A DNA stretch of 64,000 nt from Novosphingobium sp. Its GTDB lineage: Bacteria; Pseudomonadota; Alphaproteobacteria; Sphingomonadales; Sphingomonadaceae. Under the pieces are notes generated by a model. It worked only from the letters and a program-made list of their open reading frames with translations, had not been told where the DNA came from and made no database searches. A program made the position numbers and the translations under genes. The first letter of the stretch is position 1. Every line of letters starts with the position of its first letter. The DNA lies in assembly GCA_030697365.1 (NCBI GenBank), contig JAUYQH010000157.1, positions 1 through 64,000 of the forward strand. The letters run 5' to 3'. This document shows positions 29,871-39,930 of this stretch, piece by piece.

Positions 29871-31781
29871 ATGCAGGGACTCGGGAAATGGGCGCTGGCG
29901 GGGTGCGCAACGATCGCATTGACGGCGTGCGGCGGCGGGTTCGGCGGCGCCGAGCAACCCAAGACCGATGCCGCGGTCGAGCTCGCCGAGTTTCCCGAGC
30001 GTGTCTATTGGGGCGACGCTCACCTCCACACCTCGAACTCGGTCGATGCCTTCGGCTTCGGCGTGCGACTCGATCCCGAGCAGGCGCTGCGCTTCGCTCG
30101 CGGCGAGGAAGTTACCTCGACGTTGGGGATCAAGGCCAGGCTTGCCCGCCCGCTCGACTGGCTGGTGATCACCGATCATTCCGACGCGCTGGGCGGAACC
30201 AAAGCGCTGGCTGAGGCGCCGCGGATCCTGATCCGCGACCCGGTGATGAAGCGCTGGCACGACATGCTCAACGCCGGGCCCGAACAGTCGCTGCGCGCCA
30301 CCGCCGAGTTGATCGACGCGCGGGCGCGCAACGATCTGCCCAAAGGTATGACCGACGATCCGGAAACGCAGAACAAGCGGACACGTTCGATCTGGAACGA
30401 CCACATCGCCACCGTCGAACGCTATAACGAGCCGGGCAAGTTCACCGCAATGCTCGGCTTCGAGTTCACCCTGATGAACGGCGGCAGAAACCTCCACCGC
30501 AACGTCATCTTCCGCGACGGCGGCGACAAGGTGAAGACCGTCGTCCCGCTCGGCGCGTGGGGGGCCAGCGCCTCAACCGACTCGCTGTGGAACTACATGG
30601 ACGCATACGAGAAGGGTACCGGCGGACGGGTGCTGGCGATCCCGCACAATTCCAATCTCTCGAATGGGCTGATGTTCGAGATGACTCAGCCCGGCGGCGG
30701 GGCGATGACCGCGGCCCATGCCCGCCGTCGTGCGCTGCGCGAGCCGCTGGTCGAGATCACCCAGATCAAGGGCGACAGCGAGGCGCATCCGTTTCTTTCG
30801 CCCAACGACGAGTTCGCCGGCTACGGCGTCGCCGGGTGGGAACTGGGCGACCTGGCGATGGCCGAGGGCAAGCAATCGTCGATGTTCGCGGGCGAATACG
30901 TGCGCGAAGCGCTCAAGCGCGGGCTGGCGATCGAGGCGAAGACCGGGGTCAATCCTTACAAGTTCGGGGTGATCGGCGCGACCGACAGCCACACTGCCTT
31001 GGCCACGGGCGACGAGGACAACTGGTTCGGCAAGCACACCGGCAACGAACCCGGCGCCACGCGCGCGCTCTCCGCCCAGAACCTCGGCACCCGCCAGGGC
31101 CGCTTCGGCTGGCACTACCTTGCCAGCGGCTATGCCGGGGTTTGGGCGCGCGGCAACTCCCGCGCCGAGATCTTCGACGCAATGCTGCGAAAGGAAGTCT
31201 ACGCCACCACGGGACCGCGGATGACCGTGCGCGTGTTCGGCGGATGGGACTTCGATCCTCGCGATCTCGACCGCAACTGGGTTCGCAAGGGCTATCGCCG
31301 CGGGGTGCCGATGGGTGGCACGCTCCTGGCTTCGAAGCAGGCGCGCGGCGAGCGCCCGAGCTTTGTCATCTCCGCGCTCAAGGACCCGGTCGGGGCCAAC
31401 CTCGACCGCATCCAGGTGGTCAAGGGCTGGATCGATCGCTCCGGTGCAACGCGCGAAAAGGTGTTCGACGTTGTGTGGAGCGATCCGGCAAAGCGCTCGC
31501 CCGTGAACGGCAAGGTTTCCGCGGTGGGCGACACGGTCGATGTTGCCAAGGCCAGTTATGCCAACACGATCGGCGCGCCCCAACTGGCCACGGTGTGGCG
31601 CGATCCCGAGTTCGATCCGGCGGTCAAGGCGTTCTACTACGTCCGGGTGCTCGAGATCCCCACGCCGACCTGGGTCGCGTTCGACGCGCTGCGCTACAAG
31701 CTCAAACTGCCGCCTGAAGTTCGGGTCAAGGCGCAAGAGCGGGCCTATACCTCGCCGATCTGGTACGATCCCGCGGCATGA
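29871..31781 (+). CDS. DUF3604 lipoprotein with PHP-like metal motifs
   Basis: Lipobox ALTAC; VYWGDAHLHTSNSVDAFGFG and LVITDHSDALGG; 636 aa. Confidence 0.85.
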   Translation: MQGLGKWALAGCATIALTACGGGFGGAEQPKTDAAVELAEFPERVYWGDAHLHTSNSVDAFGFGVRLDPEQALRFARGEEVTSTLGIKARLARPLDWLVITDHSDALGGTKALAEAPRILIRDPVMKRWHDMLNAGPEQSLRATAELIDARARNDLPKGMTDDPETQNKRTRSIWNDHIATVERYNEPGKFTAMLGFEFTLMNGGRNLHRNVIFRDGGDKVKTVVPLGAWGASASTDSLWNYMDAYEKGTGGRVLAIPHNSNLSNGLMFEMTQPGGGAMTAAHARRRALREPLVEITQIKGDSEAHPFLSPNDEFAGYGVAGWELGDLAMAEGKQSSMFAGEYVREALKRGLAIEAKTGVNPYKFGVIGATDSHTALATGDEDNWFGKHTGNEPGATRALSAQNLGTRQGRFGWHYLASGYAGVWARGNSRAEIFDAMLRKEVYATTGPRMTVRVFGGWDFDPRDLDRNWVRKGYRRGVPMGGTLLASKQARGERPSFVISALKDPVGANLDRIQVVKGWIDRSGATREKVFDVVWSDPAKRSPVNGKVSAVGDTVDVAKASYANTIGAPQLATVWRDPEFDPAVKAFYYVRVLEIPTPTWVAFDALRYKLKLPPEVRVKAQERAYTSPIWYDPAA

Positions 31782-32590
31782 CCATCGGTTTGCGCGGCGC
31801 ACGCCTGCTGCGCGAGCCGCTGGTCCATTTCATCGCGCTGGGGGCGCTGGTCTTCGCGCTGTTCGGCAATGCCACCAGCGCCGACGAACGGCGGATCGTG
31901 ATTGATGCGGCGCGGATCGAGCGGATTGCCGGTCAGTATGCGCAAAACTTCCGCCGCGCACCCAGCGCCGTCGAACTCGACGCGCTGATCCGCGACGACG
32001 TCAAGGAGGAAGTCTATTACCGCGAAGCGCTGCGCCTCGGGCTGGACCGTGACGACGAGGTGGTGCGGCGGCGGATGCGGGTGAAGATGGAGGCTTTCGG
32101 CGACACCGCAGCGGAGATCGCGCCGCCCGACGACGCCACGCTCCAGCGATGGCTCGATGCCCACCCGGCCCGATTCGCCGGGGAAGCGAGCTACGCGTTC
32201 GACCAGCGCTATCTGGGGACAGATGGCGCGGCCCCCCAAGCTGGTCTGGACCTGCTGCGCGCCGGAAAGGGGTTTGCCGGCGCGGCGATCCCCCTGCCCG
32301 CCAGCTTCGAAGCGATCGGCGCGGGCGAAGCGGCAGTGCTGTTCGGGGACGACTTCCCGGCAGTGCTCGATCGCTTGCCGCTGGGCGTGTGGAGCGGACC
32401 GGTGGGTTCGGGCCTTGGCCAGCATCTGGTTCGTGTGCGAAAGCGCCAACCCGCCGATCCGCCTGGCCTCGCGCAAATCCGCCAGCGGGTCGACAACGAC
32501 TGGCGCGCGGCAATGGCCCAGGCGCGCGGCGAACGCGCCTATCGCGCGCTACTCCAACGCTATGACGTGGTGATCGAGAAGCCGGAGTGA
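31778..32590 (+). CDS. PpiC/SurA-like peptidylprolyl isomerase, membrane anchored
   Basis: N-terminal TM (LVHFIALGALVFALFG), DDVKEEVYYREALRLGLDRDDEVVRRRMRVKMEAF; overlaps both neighbours. Confidence 0.78.
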   Translation: MTIGLRGARLLREPLVHFIALGALVFALFGNATSADERRIVIDAARIERIAGQYAQNFRRAPSAVELDALIRDDVKEEVYYREALRLGLDRDDEVVRRRMRVKMEAFGDTAAEIAPPDDATLQRWLDAHPARFAGEASYAFDQRYLGTDGAAPQAGLDLLRAGKGFAGAAIPLPASFEAIGAGEAAVLFGDDFPAVLDRLPLGVWSGPVGSGLGQHLVRVRKRQPADPPGLAQIRQRVDNDWRAAMAQARGERAYRALLQRYDVVIEKPE

Positions 32591-33564
32591 GGCTGCTAGT
32601 GGCGCTGTTGGGAGTGCTGGTTCTGCTTGCCCAACCCGCTCGCGCTGACGATTTGCGCCCCGGCTATCTCGAATGGACCGAGCACGCGCCCGGCGAGTGG
32701 CGCGTGACCTGGAAGGCGCCGCTGTTGGGCGGCTTGGCGACGCGGGCCAAGCCGATCCTGCCGCCGGGATGCGCAGTCGCCAATGCGCAGCGGCAGTTCG
32801 CCGGTCCTTCCGTGGTCGAGACGTTTCGCGTGCACTGCGCCGTGCCGCTGGCCGGGCGGACGCTTGGCCTGGCCGGGCTGGAAAGCGGGTTCACCGATGC
32901 CCTGCTTCGCGTCGCCCCGCTCAATCGGCCGGTTCAGGCGGCGCGGTTGACCCCGCAGGAGCCGCAAGTGGCGGTGATGGCGAGAACGTCAGCCCCAACT
33001 GTTTGGCGGACCTACTTCGGCCTCGGTTTCGAGCACATCCTGCTGGGCTTCGATCACCTGCTGTTCGTGGTCGCGCTGGTGCTGCTGATCGGCGGATGGC
33101 GAAGACTGGTCGCGACGGTCACCGCGTTCACCATTGCCCATTCGCTCACACTTGCCGCGACGACGCTGGGGCTGATGACGGTGGCGCGCAAACCGGTCGA
33201 AATCTGCATCGCGCTGTCGATCGTGCTGATCGCGCGCGAAATTCTGCGCCCGAGCGGCGCCGAGCCGACGCTAGCGCGGCGTGCCCCCGCGCTGATCGCG
33301 TTCGCCTTCGGGCTGCTCCACGGCTTCGGGTTCGCCGCAGCGCTTGCCGAGATCGGTCTACCCGCGGGCGAAGTCCCGTTGGCGTTGTTCGCGTTCAACG
33401 TCGGGGTCGAATTCGGCCAACTGGCGATCGTAGCGGCAATGCTGGCGGCGATCGCCATGGTGGCCCGGTTCGCCACAAACTGGCAGCGCCCGGCAACCGT
33501 CGCCGGAGCCTATCTCATCGGCGCGGTCGCCACCGCCTGGCTGATCGAACGCACGCTGGCCTAG
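32587..33564 (+). CDS. HupE/UreJ-like membrane protein
   Basis: Signal peptide plus C-terminal TM domain with [32 protein letters not shown] His motifs; GTG start in PpiC stop. Confidence 0.82.
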   Translation: MRLLVALLGVLVLLAQPARADDLRPGYLEWTEHAPGEWRVTWKAPLLGGLATRAKPILPPGCAVANAQRQFAGPSVVETFRVHCAVPLAGRTLGLAGLESGFTDALLRVAPLNRPVQAARLTPQEPQVAVMARTSAPTVWRTYFGLGFEHILLGFDHLLFVVALVLLIGGWRRLVATVTAFTIAHSLTLAATTLGLMTVARKPVEICIALSIVLIAREILRPSGAEPTLARRAPALIAFAFGLLHGFGFAAALAEIGLPAGEVPLALFAFNVGVEFGQLAIVAAMLAAIAMVARFATNWQRPATVAGAYLIGAVATAWLIERTLA

Positions 33565-34862
33565 AGAATATAGCGGCTCAGATCGCTGTCCTTGGCCAGC
33601 ACTGCCAGCTTCTCGCGGACATAGGCCTGGTCGACCGCCACAGTCTCGCCCTCGCGGTCCTCTGCCTCGAAGCTGACTTCCTCGAGCAGTTTTTCCATCA
33701 CCGTCTGCAACCTCCGCGCACCGATGTTCTCGAGCGCCTCGTTGACTTGCGCGGCGATGGCGGCGACCTCGCGGATGGCGTCTTCGCCAATCTCAAGCGT
33801 GACCTTTTCGGTGGCGAGCAGCGCGCGGTACTGCTCGACCAGGTTGGCTCTCGTCGAGGAGAGTATTCGCACAAAATCCTCCTCGGTCAGCGCGGCCAGC
33901 TCGACCCGGATCGGCAGGCGGCCCTGGAGTTCGGGAAGCAGATCGCTTGGTTTGGCGACGTGGAACGCGCCGCTGGCGATGAACAGCACGTGGTCGGTCT
34001 TCATCGGGCCGTACTTGGTGGCCACCGTCGTGCCCTCGATCAGTGGCAGCAGATCGCGCTGGACGCCCTCGCGGCTGACAGAGCCGCCGCGCACGTCGCT
34101 GACCGCGATCTTGTCGATCTCGTCGAGGAAGACGATGCCGTTGGTCTCGGCGTTGGCCAGCGCGACGCGGGCGACGTCGTCCTGATCGAGGCGCTTCTCG
34201 GCTTCCTCGTCGACCAGCTTGTCCCACGCCTCGGGCACGCGCAGCTTGCGGCGCTTGGTGTTCGATTTGCCCATCGCCTTGGCCATCATGTCGGACAAGT
34301 TGATCATCCCCACGTTGCCGCCCATCCCGGGCAGCTCGAAAGGCATCTGCGGCGAATCCTCGACCTCGATCTCGACTTCGACGCCGTTCATCGCGTTTTC
34401 AACGATCCGCTGGCGAAAGCTTTCGCGCGTCGCTTCCGATGCACCGTCGCCGACCAGCGCCTTGAGCAGGCGGTCCATCGCTGCGGTGGAAGCCGCCTCG
34501 CGCACCGCCTCGCGACGGCGCTCCTTCTCAAGACGGATGGCCTCCTCGACGAGATCGCGCGCGATCTGCTCGACGTCGCGGCCGACATAGCCGACTTCGG
34601 TGAACTTCGTGGCTTCGACCTTGACGAACGGCGCCTCGGCCAGCTTGGCGAGCCGACGGCTGATCTCGGTCTTGCCGCAACCCGTGGGCCCGATCATCAG
34701 GATGTTCTTCGGCGTCACCTCGTCGCGCAGCTCGGGCGAGAGCCGCTGACGCCGCCAGCGGTTGCGCAAAGCGACCGCGACCGCGCGCTTGGCGTCGGCC
34801 TGCCCGACGATATGCTCGTCGAGCGCGGCGACGATGGCTTTGGGGGTCAGGTTGTCTTTCAT
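33561..34862 (-). CDS. hslU: ATP-dependent protease ATPase subunit HslU
   Basis: [54 protein letters not shown]. Confidence 0.96.
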   Translation of the reverse strand: MKDNLTPKAIVAALDEHIVGQADAKRAVAVALRNRWRRQRLSPELRDEVTPKNILMIGPTGCGKTEISRRLAKLAEAPFVKVEATKFTEVGYVGRDVEQIARDLVEEAIRLEKERRREAVREAASTAAMDRLLKALVGDGASEATRESFRQRIVENAMNGVEVEIEVEDSPQMPFELPGMGGNVGMINLSDMMAKAMGKSNTKRRKLRVPEAWDKLVDEEAEKRLDQDDVARVALANAETNGIVFLDEIDKIAVSDVRGGSVSREGVQRDLLPLIEGTTVATKYGPMKTDHVLFIASGAFHVAKPSDLLPELQGRLPIRVELAALTEEDFVRILSSTRANLVEQYRALLATEKVTLEIGEDAIREVAAIAAQVNEALENIGARRLQTVMEKLLEEVSFEAEDREGETVAVDQAYVREKLAVLAKDSDLSRYIL

Positions 34863-34881
34863 CATATGATCCACAAAGACC

Positions 34882-34968
34882 GCTCATCCCGAGCGTGTCG
34901 AGGGATGTCGCGCAACAGCAAACCGCCGCGCAACGTGTCTCGACTTCGCTCGACACGAGCGGGACTGG
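34882..34968. repeat. REP-like imperfect palindromic element between hslV and hslU
   Basis: TCCCGAGCGTGTCGAGGGA followed by TCTCGACTTCGCTCGACACGAGCGGGA, related to the 5514-5629 element. Confidence 0.7.
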
Positions 34969-35529
34969 TCAGGAAATCTCTTCCAGCGTTACCCGGTCAT
35001 TGGTGAACACGCACACTTCAGACGCAACCTGCATCGCCCGCCGCGCCAGTTTCTCGGGATCGCTCTCGTACTCGACCAGTGCGCGGGCCGCGGCGAGCGC
35101 GAAGTTGCCGCCCGAGCCGATCGCGGCGATGCCTCCTTCGGGCTCGAGCACGTCGCCGTTGCCGGTGAGGATCAGCATGATCTCCTTGTCGGCGACGATC
35201 ATCAGCGCTTCCAGGTTGCGCAGGTATTTGTCGGTCCGCCAGTCCTTGGCCAGCTCTACCGCGGCGCGCATCAGCTGGCCGCGGTGCGCCTCGAGCTTTT
35301 TCTCGAGCCGCTCGAACAGGGTGAAGGCATCGGCGGTCGCGCCGGCGAACCCGCCGATCACGCTGCCGTCATGCAGCCGCCGCACCTTGCGCGCGTTGGG
35401 CTTCATCACGGTGTTGCCCATCGAAACCTGGCCGTCGCCCGCAATTACCGTGCGCGCGCCGATCTTGACCCCGATGATGGTAGTGCCGTGCCACTGTTCG
35501 AGGCCGTGGCTCGCCCGGTTTCCGTCCAT
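34969..35529 (-). CDS. hslV: ATP-dependent protease peptidase subunit HslV
   Basis: [40 protein letters not shown]. Confidence 0.96.
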   Translation of the reverse strand: MDGNRASHGLEQWHGTTIIGVKIGARTVIAGDGQVSMGNTVMKPNARKVRRLHDGSVIGGFAGATADAFTLFERLEKKLEAHRGQLMRAAVELAKDWRTDKYLRNLEALMIVADKEIMLILTGNGDVLEPEGGIAAIGSGGNFALAAARALVEYESDPEKLARRAMQVASEVCVFTNDRVTLEEIS

Positions 35530-35571
35530 GCGCCGCGATATGGGAGCACCGCCGCAGCAGCGCAAGCGCGG

Positions 35572-36048
35572 TCAGGTCCCGGGTTGCCTCGGCGCCCCGG
35601 CACCCGCGGCGCCGACCGCGCCGATATTGCCGAACAGATCCTCGAAGAAGCTGCGCTCGCGGCCCAGCGTGGGAGTCTTGTCGCCATCGGGGCTGAGCCG
35701 GACGACCTTTTCGTTGCCGGTCAGATCGACCTTGCTGACGTTGCCCGCGGCGTCGAAGTTGACCTTGAGGATCGATTGCTCGGTCGTCTGCGGGCGTCCA
35801 AACGGCGACTGCGCGGTGTTGGTCGCTACGTAATACCACGATGGCGTGCCGAACTGGCTGGTGAAGGTGGGGCGACCGAGCGTTTTCTCCACCGATTGCT
35901 GGTTGTCGATCCCCGGCTGGATCGAGGTGATCAACGCGGCGTCGGCATAATAGCCGCGGTGGTCCTTGATGCTGACGCAGCCCGCAGTCAGCGCAAGCCC
36001 GGCTCCGAGCGTGATGGTTCCAAGGAAGGTACGGCCGGAAAGGCGCAT
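35572..36048 (-). CDS. bamE: Outer membrane assembly lipoprotein BamE/SmpA-like
   Basis: Lipobox LTAGC; SIQPGIDNQQSVEKTLGRPTFTSQFGTPSWYYVATNT. Confidence 0.87.
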   Translation of the reverse strand: MRLSGRTFLGTITLGAGLALTAGCVSIKDHRGYYADAALITSIQPGIDNQQSVEKTLGRPTFTSQFGTPSWYYVATNTAQSPFGRPQTTEQSILKVNFDAAGNVSKVDLTGNEKVVRLSPDGDKTPTLGRERSFFEDLFGNIGAVGAAGAGAPRQPGT

Positions 36049-36199
36049 CGAATTCTCCGCTGGCGTCGTCCGAAGCCCCCGCTTGGCGCGGGACCGGCGC
36101 GGCCCTATATCCGTTATGCGGGCGACCCTTAGGGGTTCGTCCATCCTACGACAAGGCCGCATGGCGGTTGAATTGGCGCTGAATGCGCGCCCGACGGGA

Positions 36200-36715
36200 A
36201 TGGCCATGAAACTTTTGAACCGCCTGCTCCGCCCTTCCCCCGCCGCACCCGCGGTGCTGCCATTATGGCGCGCCGTGATCTCCGAGGCGCGCGACAAGCG
36301 CTGGTACCGCGATCTCGGTGTGGCCGACACCGTCGAGGGGCGGTTCGACATGGTCACGATGGTCCTAGCAGCGGTACTGCTGCAGATCGAGCGCGAGGGC
36401 GACGCGGACAGCTCGGTCGCGCTGACCGAGCTGTTCATCGACGACATGGACGCGCAACTGCGCCAGTCGGGAGTGGGCGATCTGATGGTCGGCAAGCACG
36501 TCGGCAAACTGATGGCGACGCTGGGCGGGCGGATCGGTGCCTTGCGTGAGGCCCTGCCCGTTGGTGGCGCGGCACTGGCCGATGCTGTGGCGCGCAATGT
36601 TTCGCTGGTCGAGGGCGCATCGTCTGCGCCGCTGGCCGAGGAACTGCGCCGGTTGAGCACCCGAATCGACGCCGTGCCGATCGATAGGCTGATCGACGGC
36701 GCGCTCGCTGCATGA
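36200..36715 (+). CDS. Ubiquinol-cytochrome c chaperone (CBP3-like)
   Basis: VADTVEGRFDMVTMVLAAVLLQIE... LTELFIDDMDAQLRQSGVGDLMVGKHVGKLMATLGGR. Confidence 0.88.
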   Translation: MAMKLLNRLLRPSPAAPAVLPLWRAVISEARDKRWYRDLGVADTVEGRFDMVTMVLAAVLLQIEREGDADSSVALTELFIDDMDAQLRQSGVGDLMVGKHVGKLMATLGGRIGALREALPVGGAALADAVARNVSLVEGASSAPLAEELRRLSTRIDAVPIDRLIDGALAA

Positions 36716-37224
36716 CGCCCGAATTCTCGCGAAGGTTCGATATCCGCGCCCTGCCCAGCGGGCCGCTGAAGCTCGAAGCCAACCCCAACGAATGCGCCGC
36801 GCTGGCCGAGCGGATCGGGATCGAGGCGGTCGAGCGGCTTGCTGCCGAAGTCACCCTGCTTCCCGCCGATGGCGCGATCGAAGCGAGCGGGCGGATCGAC
36901 GCCACCGTCGTCCAGCTCTGCGCGATTTCGAACGAGCCTTTCACCCTACGGATCAGCGAACCGCTGGCGCTGCGGTTTGTCGAGGCCAACCCGTCGCATA
37001 GCACCGACGAGGAGACCGAGATCGAGATCGATTCCGAAACGTGCGACGAAATCCCCTACGTAGGAACCCACTTCGACTTGGGCGAAGAGATTGCCCAGTC
37101 GCTCGCGCTTACGATCGATCCCTACGCGACCGGACCCGACGCCGACCGGGTGCGGACGGAGACGGGGCTTTCCGATGAGGCGAGCAGTGGGCCTTTCGCA
37201 GCGCTGGCGGCGCTCAGGAAGTAA
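36712..37224 (+). CDS. DUF177 (YceD-like) protein
   Basis: EFSRRFDIRALPSGPLKLEANPNECAALAERIGI... YVGTHFDLGEEIAQSLALTIDPYA. Confidence 0.85.
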   Translation: MTPEFSRRFDIRALPSGPLKLEANPNECAALAERIGIEAVERLAAEVTLLPADGAIEASGRIDATVVQLCAISNEPFTLRISEPLALRFVEANPSHSTDEETEIEIDSETCDEIPYVGTHFDLGEEIAQSLALTIDPYATGPDADRVRTETGLSDEASSGPFAALAALRK

Positions 37225-37228
37225 CCGA

Positions 37229-37765
37229 TCAGAACGGAATGTCGTCGTCGAGGTCGTCGGCGAAACCGCCCTTTGATCCACCGCCAGACGAACCGCCGCC
37301 TCCCTCGCCCCATCCGCCGCGCGAACCACCGCCGCCGCTGCCGCCCGACGAACCACCGCCCCAATCGCCACCACCGGACTTGGCTCCGCCGCTACCGCCG
37401 CCGCTACCGCCCGGCGCGCCGTCGAGCATGGTCATCACCCCGCCGATGCCGCCCACCGAAATCTCGGTCGAATAGCGGTCGTTGCCCGAGGCATCCTGCC
37501 ACTTGCGGGTGCGCAATTGGCCTTCGATGTAGACCTTGCTGCCCTTGCGCAGATAGCGTTCGGCGACCCCGACCAGCCCATCGGACTGGAGGACGACGCT
37601 GTGCCACTCGGTGCGTTCCTTGCGCTCGCCGGTGGCCTTGTCCTTCCAGTTTTCGCTGGTGGCGATGCGCAAGTTGGCGATCCGCCCGCCATTCTGGAAG
37701 CTCTTGACCTCCGGGTCCTGCCCCAGATTGCCGATCAGCATGACCTTGTTGAGACTGCCCGCCAT
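37229..37765 (-). CDS. ssb: Single-stranded DNA-binding protein
   Basis: [55 protein letters not shown]; Gly-rich linker; DDDIPF tip. Confidence 0.96.
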   Translation of the reverse strand: MAGSLNKVMLIGNLGQDPEVKSFQNGGRIANLRIATSENWKDKATGERKERTEWHSVVLQSDGLVGVAERYLRKGSKVYIEGQLRTRKWQDASGNDRYSTEISVGGIGGVMTMLDGAPGGSGGGSGGAKSGGGDWGGGSSGGSGGGGSRGGWGEGGGGSSGGGSKGGFADDLDDDIPF

Positions 37766-37779
37766 ATCGTGTTGCGCTC

Positions 37780-39630
37780 CTAAAGCCCGAGCGCGACCGC
37801 GCTCCAGTATGTGATTCCCGCGAACAGATAGGCGAGCCCGAACAGGTATGCCAACATGAACAGGGGCCATTTCCACCCATTCGTTTCGCGCCGGGTCACC
37901 GCGATTGTGCTCATGCACTGGGGCGCGAACACGAACCAGGCGAGGAAGGCCAGCGCGGTGGGAAGGGTCCAGCGCGACTTGAGCTGATCACCCAGCTTCT
38001 GCGCGGTCTCGGCTTCGTCGGTCGCCGCCACAGCATAAGTCGTCGCCAGCGACGCCACCGCCACTTCGCGCGCGGCCATCGCCGGGATCAAGGCGAGCGC
38101 GATGTCGCGGTTGAAGCCGATCGGCTCGACCACCACCGCCAGGCCGTTGGCCAGCGTTCCGGCGATCGAGGCGTCGACCTGATCTTCACCCGGCGCGGCA
38201 CGGGGGAAGTTGAGCAGCAGCCACAGCACCACCGTGACCATGAAGATGATCGTTCCGGCGCGGCGCAGGAAGATCCACGCGCGCTGCCACAGCCCGAGCG
38301 CGAGATCCTTGATCGTGGGCATCTGGTATTTGGGCAATTCCATGATGAAGCCGCTGGCGGCACCCTTGGTGACCGAACGGCGCAGCACCAGCGCCACCGC
38401 CATCGCCCCGACGATCCCGATCACATAGAGCGCGAACAGCACCAGTCCCTGTAACCCCACCCCCGCGCCGACGCTGCGGTTGGGGATGAATGCGGCGATG
38501 ATGACCGCATAGACCGGCAGCCGCGCCGAGCAGGTCATCAGCGGGGCGATCAGGATCGTGGTCAGGCGGTCCTTGGGATCGGCGATGCTGCGCGTCGCCA
38601 TGATCCCGGGGATGGCGCAGGCGAAGCTCGACAACAGCGGGATGAAGCTGCGCCCCGACAGCCCGACCCCGGCCATCAGCCGGTCCATCAGGAACGCCGC
38701 CCGGGCCATGTAGCCGGTCGCCTCGAGTACCAGGATGAAAAAGAACAGGATCAGGATCTGCGGGAGGAACACGACGACAGAACCGACGCCCGAGAGAATG
38801 CCCTCGGTCAGCAGGTCGCGCGCCAGACTGGCAGGCACCGTGGCGCGAACCTCGGCCGATATCGCACCAATGCCGGATTCGAGCGCGTCGGCGAACGGCG
38901 TCGCCCAGGCGAACACCGCCTGGAACATCACGAACAGCAGCGCGAAGAGGATCACCGGCCCCAGCCACGGATGAAGCAGCACCCGGTCGAGCCGCGAATG
39001 AAGTCGGTGGCGGCGGGTTTCGGAGAGGATCGCGCCATCGGCGATAACGTGGGCTTCGAGGCGGCGCTCGGTCAGGCCGATGTGCGATTGGGGGTGTGCC
39101 GGCTCGCCGGCGTGACGCTCAGCCTCGGCTATGGCAGCGGCGAGTTCCGTCAGACCACGGCGGCGCACCGCGACCGTCGGGATTACCGGCACCCCCAGCG
39201 CCTGTTCGAGCGCTGTCGGATCGAGCACCAGCCCGTCGCGCTCGGCCAGGTCGATCATGTTGAGCGCGATCACCGTCGGGCGTCCAAGCGCGATGATTTC
39301 CTGCGCGAAGACCAGGTGCTGCTCGAGGTTCGAGGCGTCGAGCACAACCACCAGCGCATCGGGCCGTGTCTGCCCTTCCATCTCGCCCAGAATGACCTTG
39401 CGTGTCACTTCCTCATCGGGGCTTGTGGCATCGAGCCCGTAGCTGCCCGGCAGGTCGATCAGCTCGACCGGCTCGCCCGAAGGCAGCGCCATCCGCCCCG
39501 CCTTGCGCTCGACGGTGACGCCGGGATAGTTGGCGATTTTCTGGCGCGCACCGGTCAGTGCGTTGAACAATGCGCTTTTGCCCGCGTTGGGATTGCCGAC
39601 CAGCGCAGCGGTGCGGATCGCCCTCGTCAC
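37780..39630 (-). CDS. feoB: Ferrous iron transport protein B
   Basis: [38 protein letters not shown]-domain; [12 protein letters not shown]. Confidence 0.96.
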   Translation of the reverse strand: MTRAIRTAALVGNPNAGKSALFNALTGARQKIANYPGVTVERKAGRMALPSGEPVELIDLPGSYGLDATSPDEEVTRKVILGEMEGQTRPDALVVVLDASNLEQHLVFAQEIIALGRPTVIALNMIDLAERDGLVLDPTALEQALGVPVIPTVAVRRRGLTELAAAIAEAERHAGEPAHPQSHIGLTERRLEAHVIADGAILSETRRHRLHSRLDRVLLHPWLGPVILFALLFVMFQAVFAWATPFADALESGIGAISAEVRATVPASLARDLLTEGILSGVGSVVVFLPQILILFFFILVLEATGYMARAAFLMDRLMAGVGLSGRSFIPLLSSFACAIPGIMATRSIADPKDRLTTILIAPLMTCSARLPVYAVIIAAFIPNRSVGAGVGLQGLVLFALYVIGIVGAMAVALVLRRSVTKGAASGFIMELPKYQMPTIKDLALGLWQRAWIFLRRAGTIIFMVTVVLWLLLNFPRAAPGEDQVDASIAGTLANGLAVVVEPIGFNRDIALALIPAMAAREVAVASLATTYAVAATDEAETAQKLGDQLKSRWTLPTALAFLAWFVFAPQCMSTIAVTRRETNGWKWPLFMLAYLFGLAYLFAGITYWSAVALGL

Positions 39631-39637
39631 ATCAAGC

Positions 39638-39877
39638 TCAAGCGGGTTCGACCGTCATCGCGCGGGCATGGATCCGGCGCAGCGCGACGGTCATCCGCCC
39701 GATCTCGAGCGCCAGTGGATCGCGCCCGGCGAAGACCCCGCGATACGCCAGCGTGACCTTCGCCCCATTGTCGATCCCCAGCGCACGCAATCGCTGCGCC
39801 TCTTCGGGCACCAATAGTGTCCAATCGACCGCGGTGATGCGCGCCGGTTGACCGATGGGGAGATCGTCGAGTTGCAC
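39638..39877 (-). CDS. feoA: Ferrous iron transport protein A
   Basis: VQLDDLPIGQPARITAVDWTLLVPEEAQRLRALGIDNGAKVTLAYRG...; GTG start; directly upstream of feoB. Confidence 0.85.
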   Translation of the reverse strand: MQLDDLPIGQPARITAVDWTLLVPEEAQRLRALGIDNGAKVTLAYRGVFAGRDPLALEIGRMTVALRRIHARAMTVEPA

Positions 39878-39906
39878 GCGGTGGGCGTGGCAGAATGGCG
39901 CATCAA

Positions 39907-39923
39907 TTGCAACTGGTTCGCAA
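39907..39923. promoter_or_regulatory. Putative Fur-type box upstream of feoA
   Basis: TTGCAACTGGTTCGCAA with symmetric TTGC/GCAA ends, about 30 bp upstream of feoA start. Confidence 0.45.
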
Positions 39924-39930
39924 TAACGCT

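Noticed and set aside
28578-30497. 639-aa minus-strand ORF opposite the ABC transporter and DUF3604 genes
   Set aside because: Antisense shadow ORF with no recognisable motif
32673-35006. 777-aa plus-strand ORF spanning HupE-like gene and antisense to hslU
   Set aside because: Out-of-frame/antisense artefact; crosses convergent gene ends and a REP element
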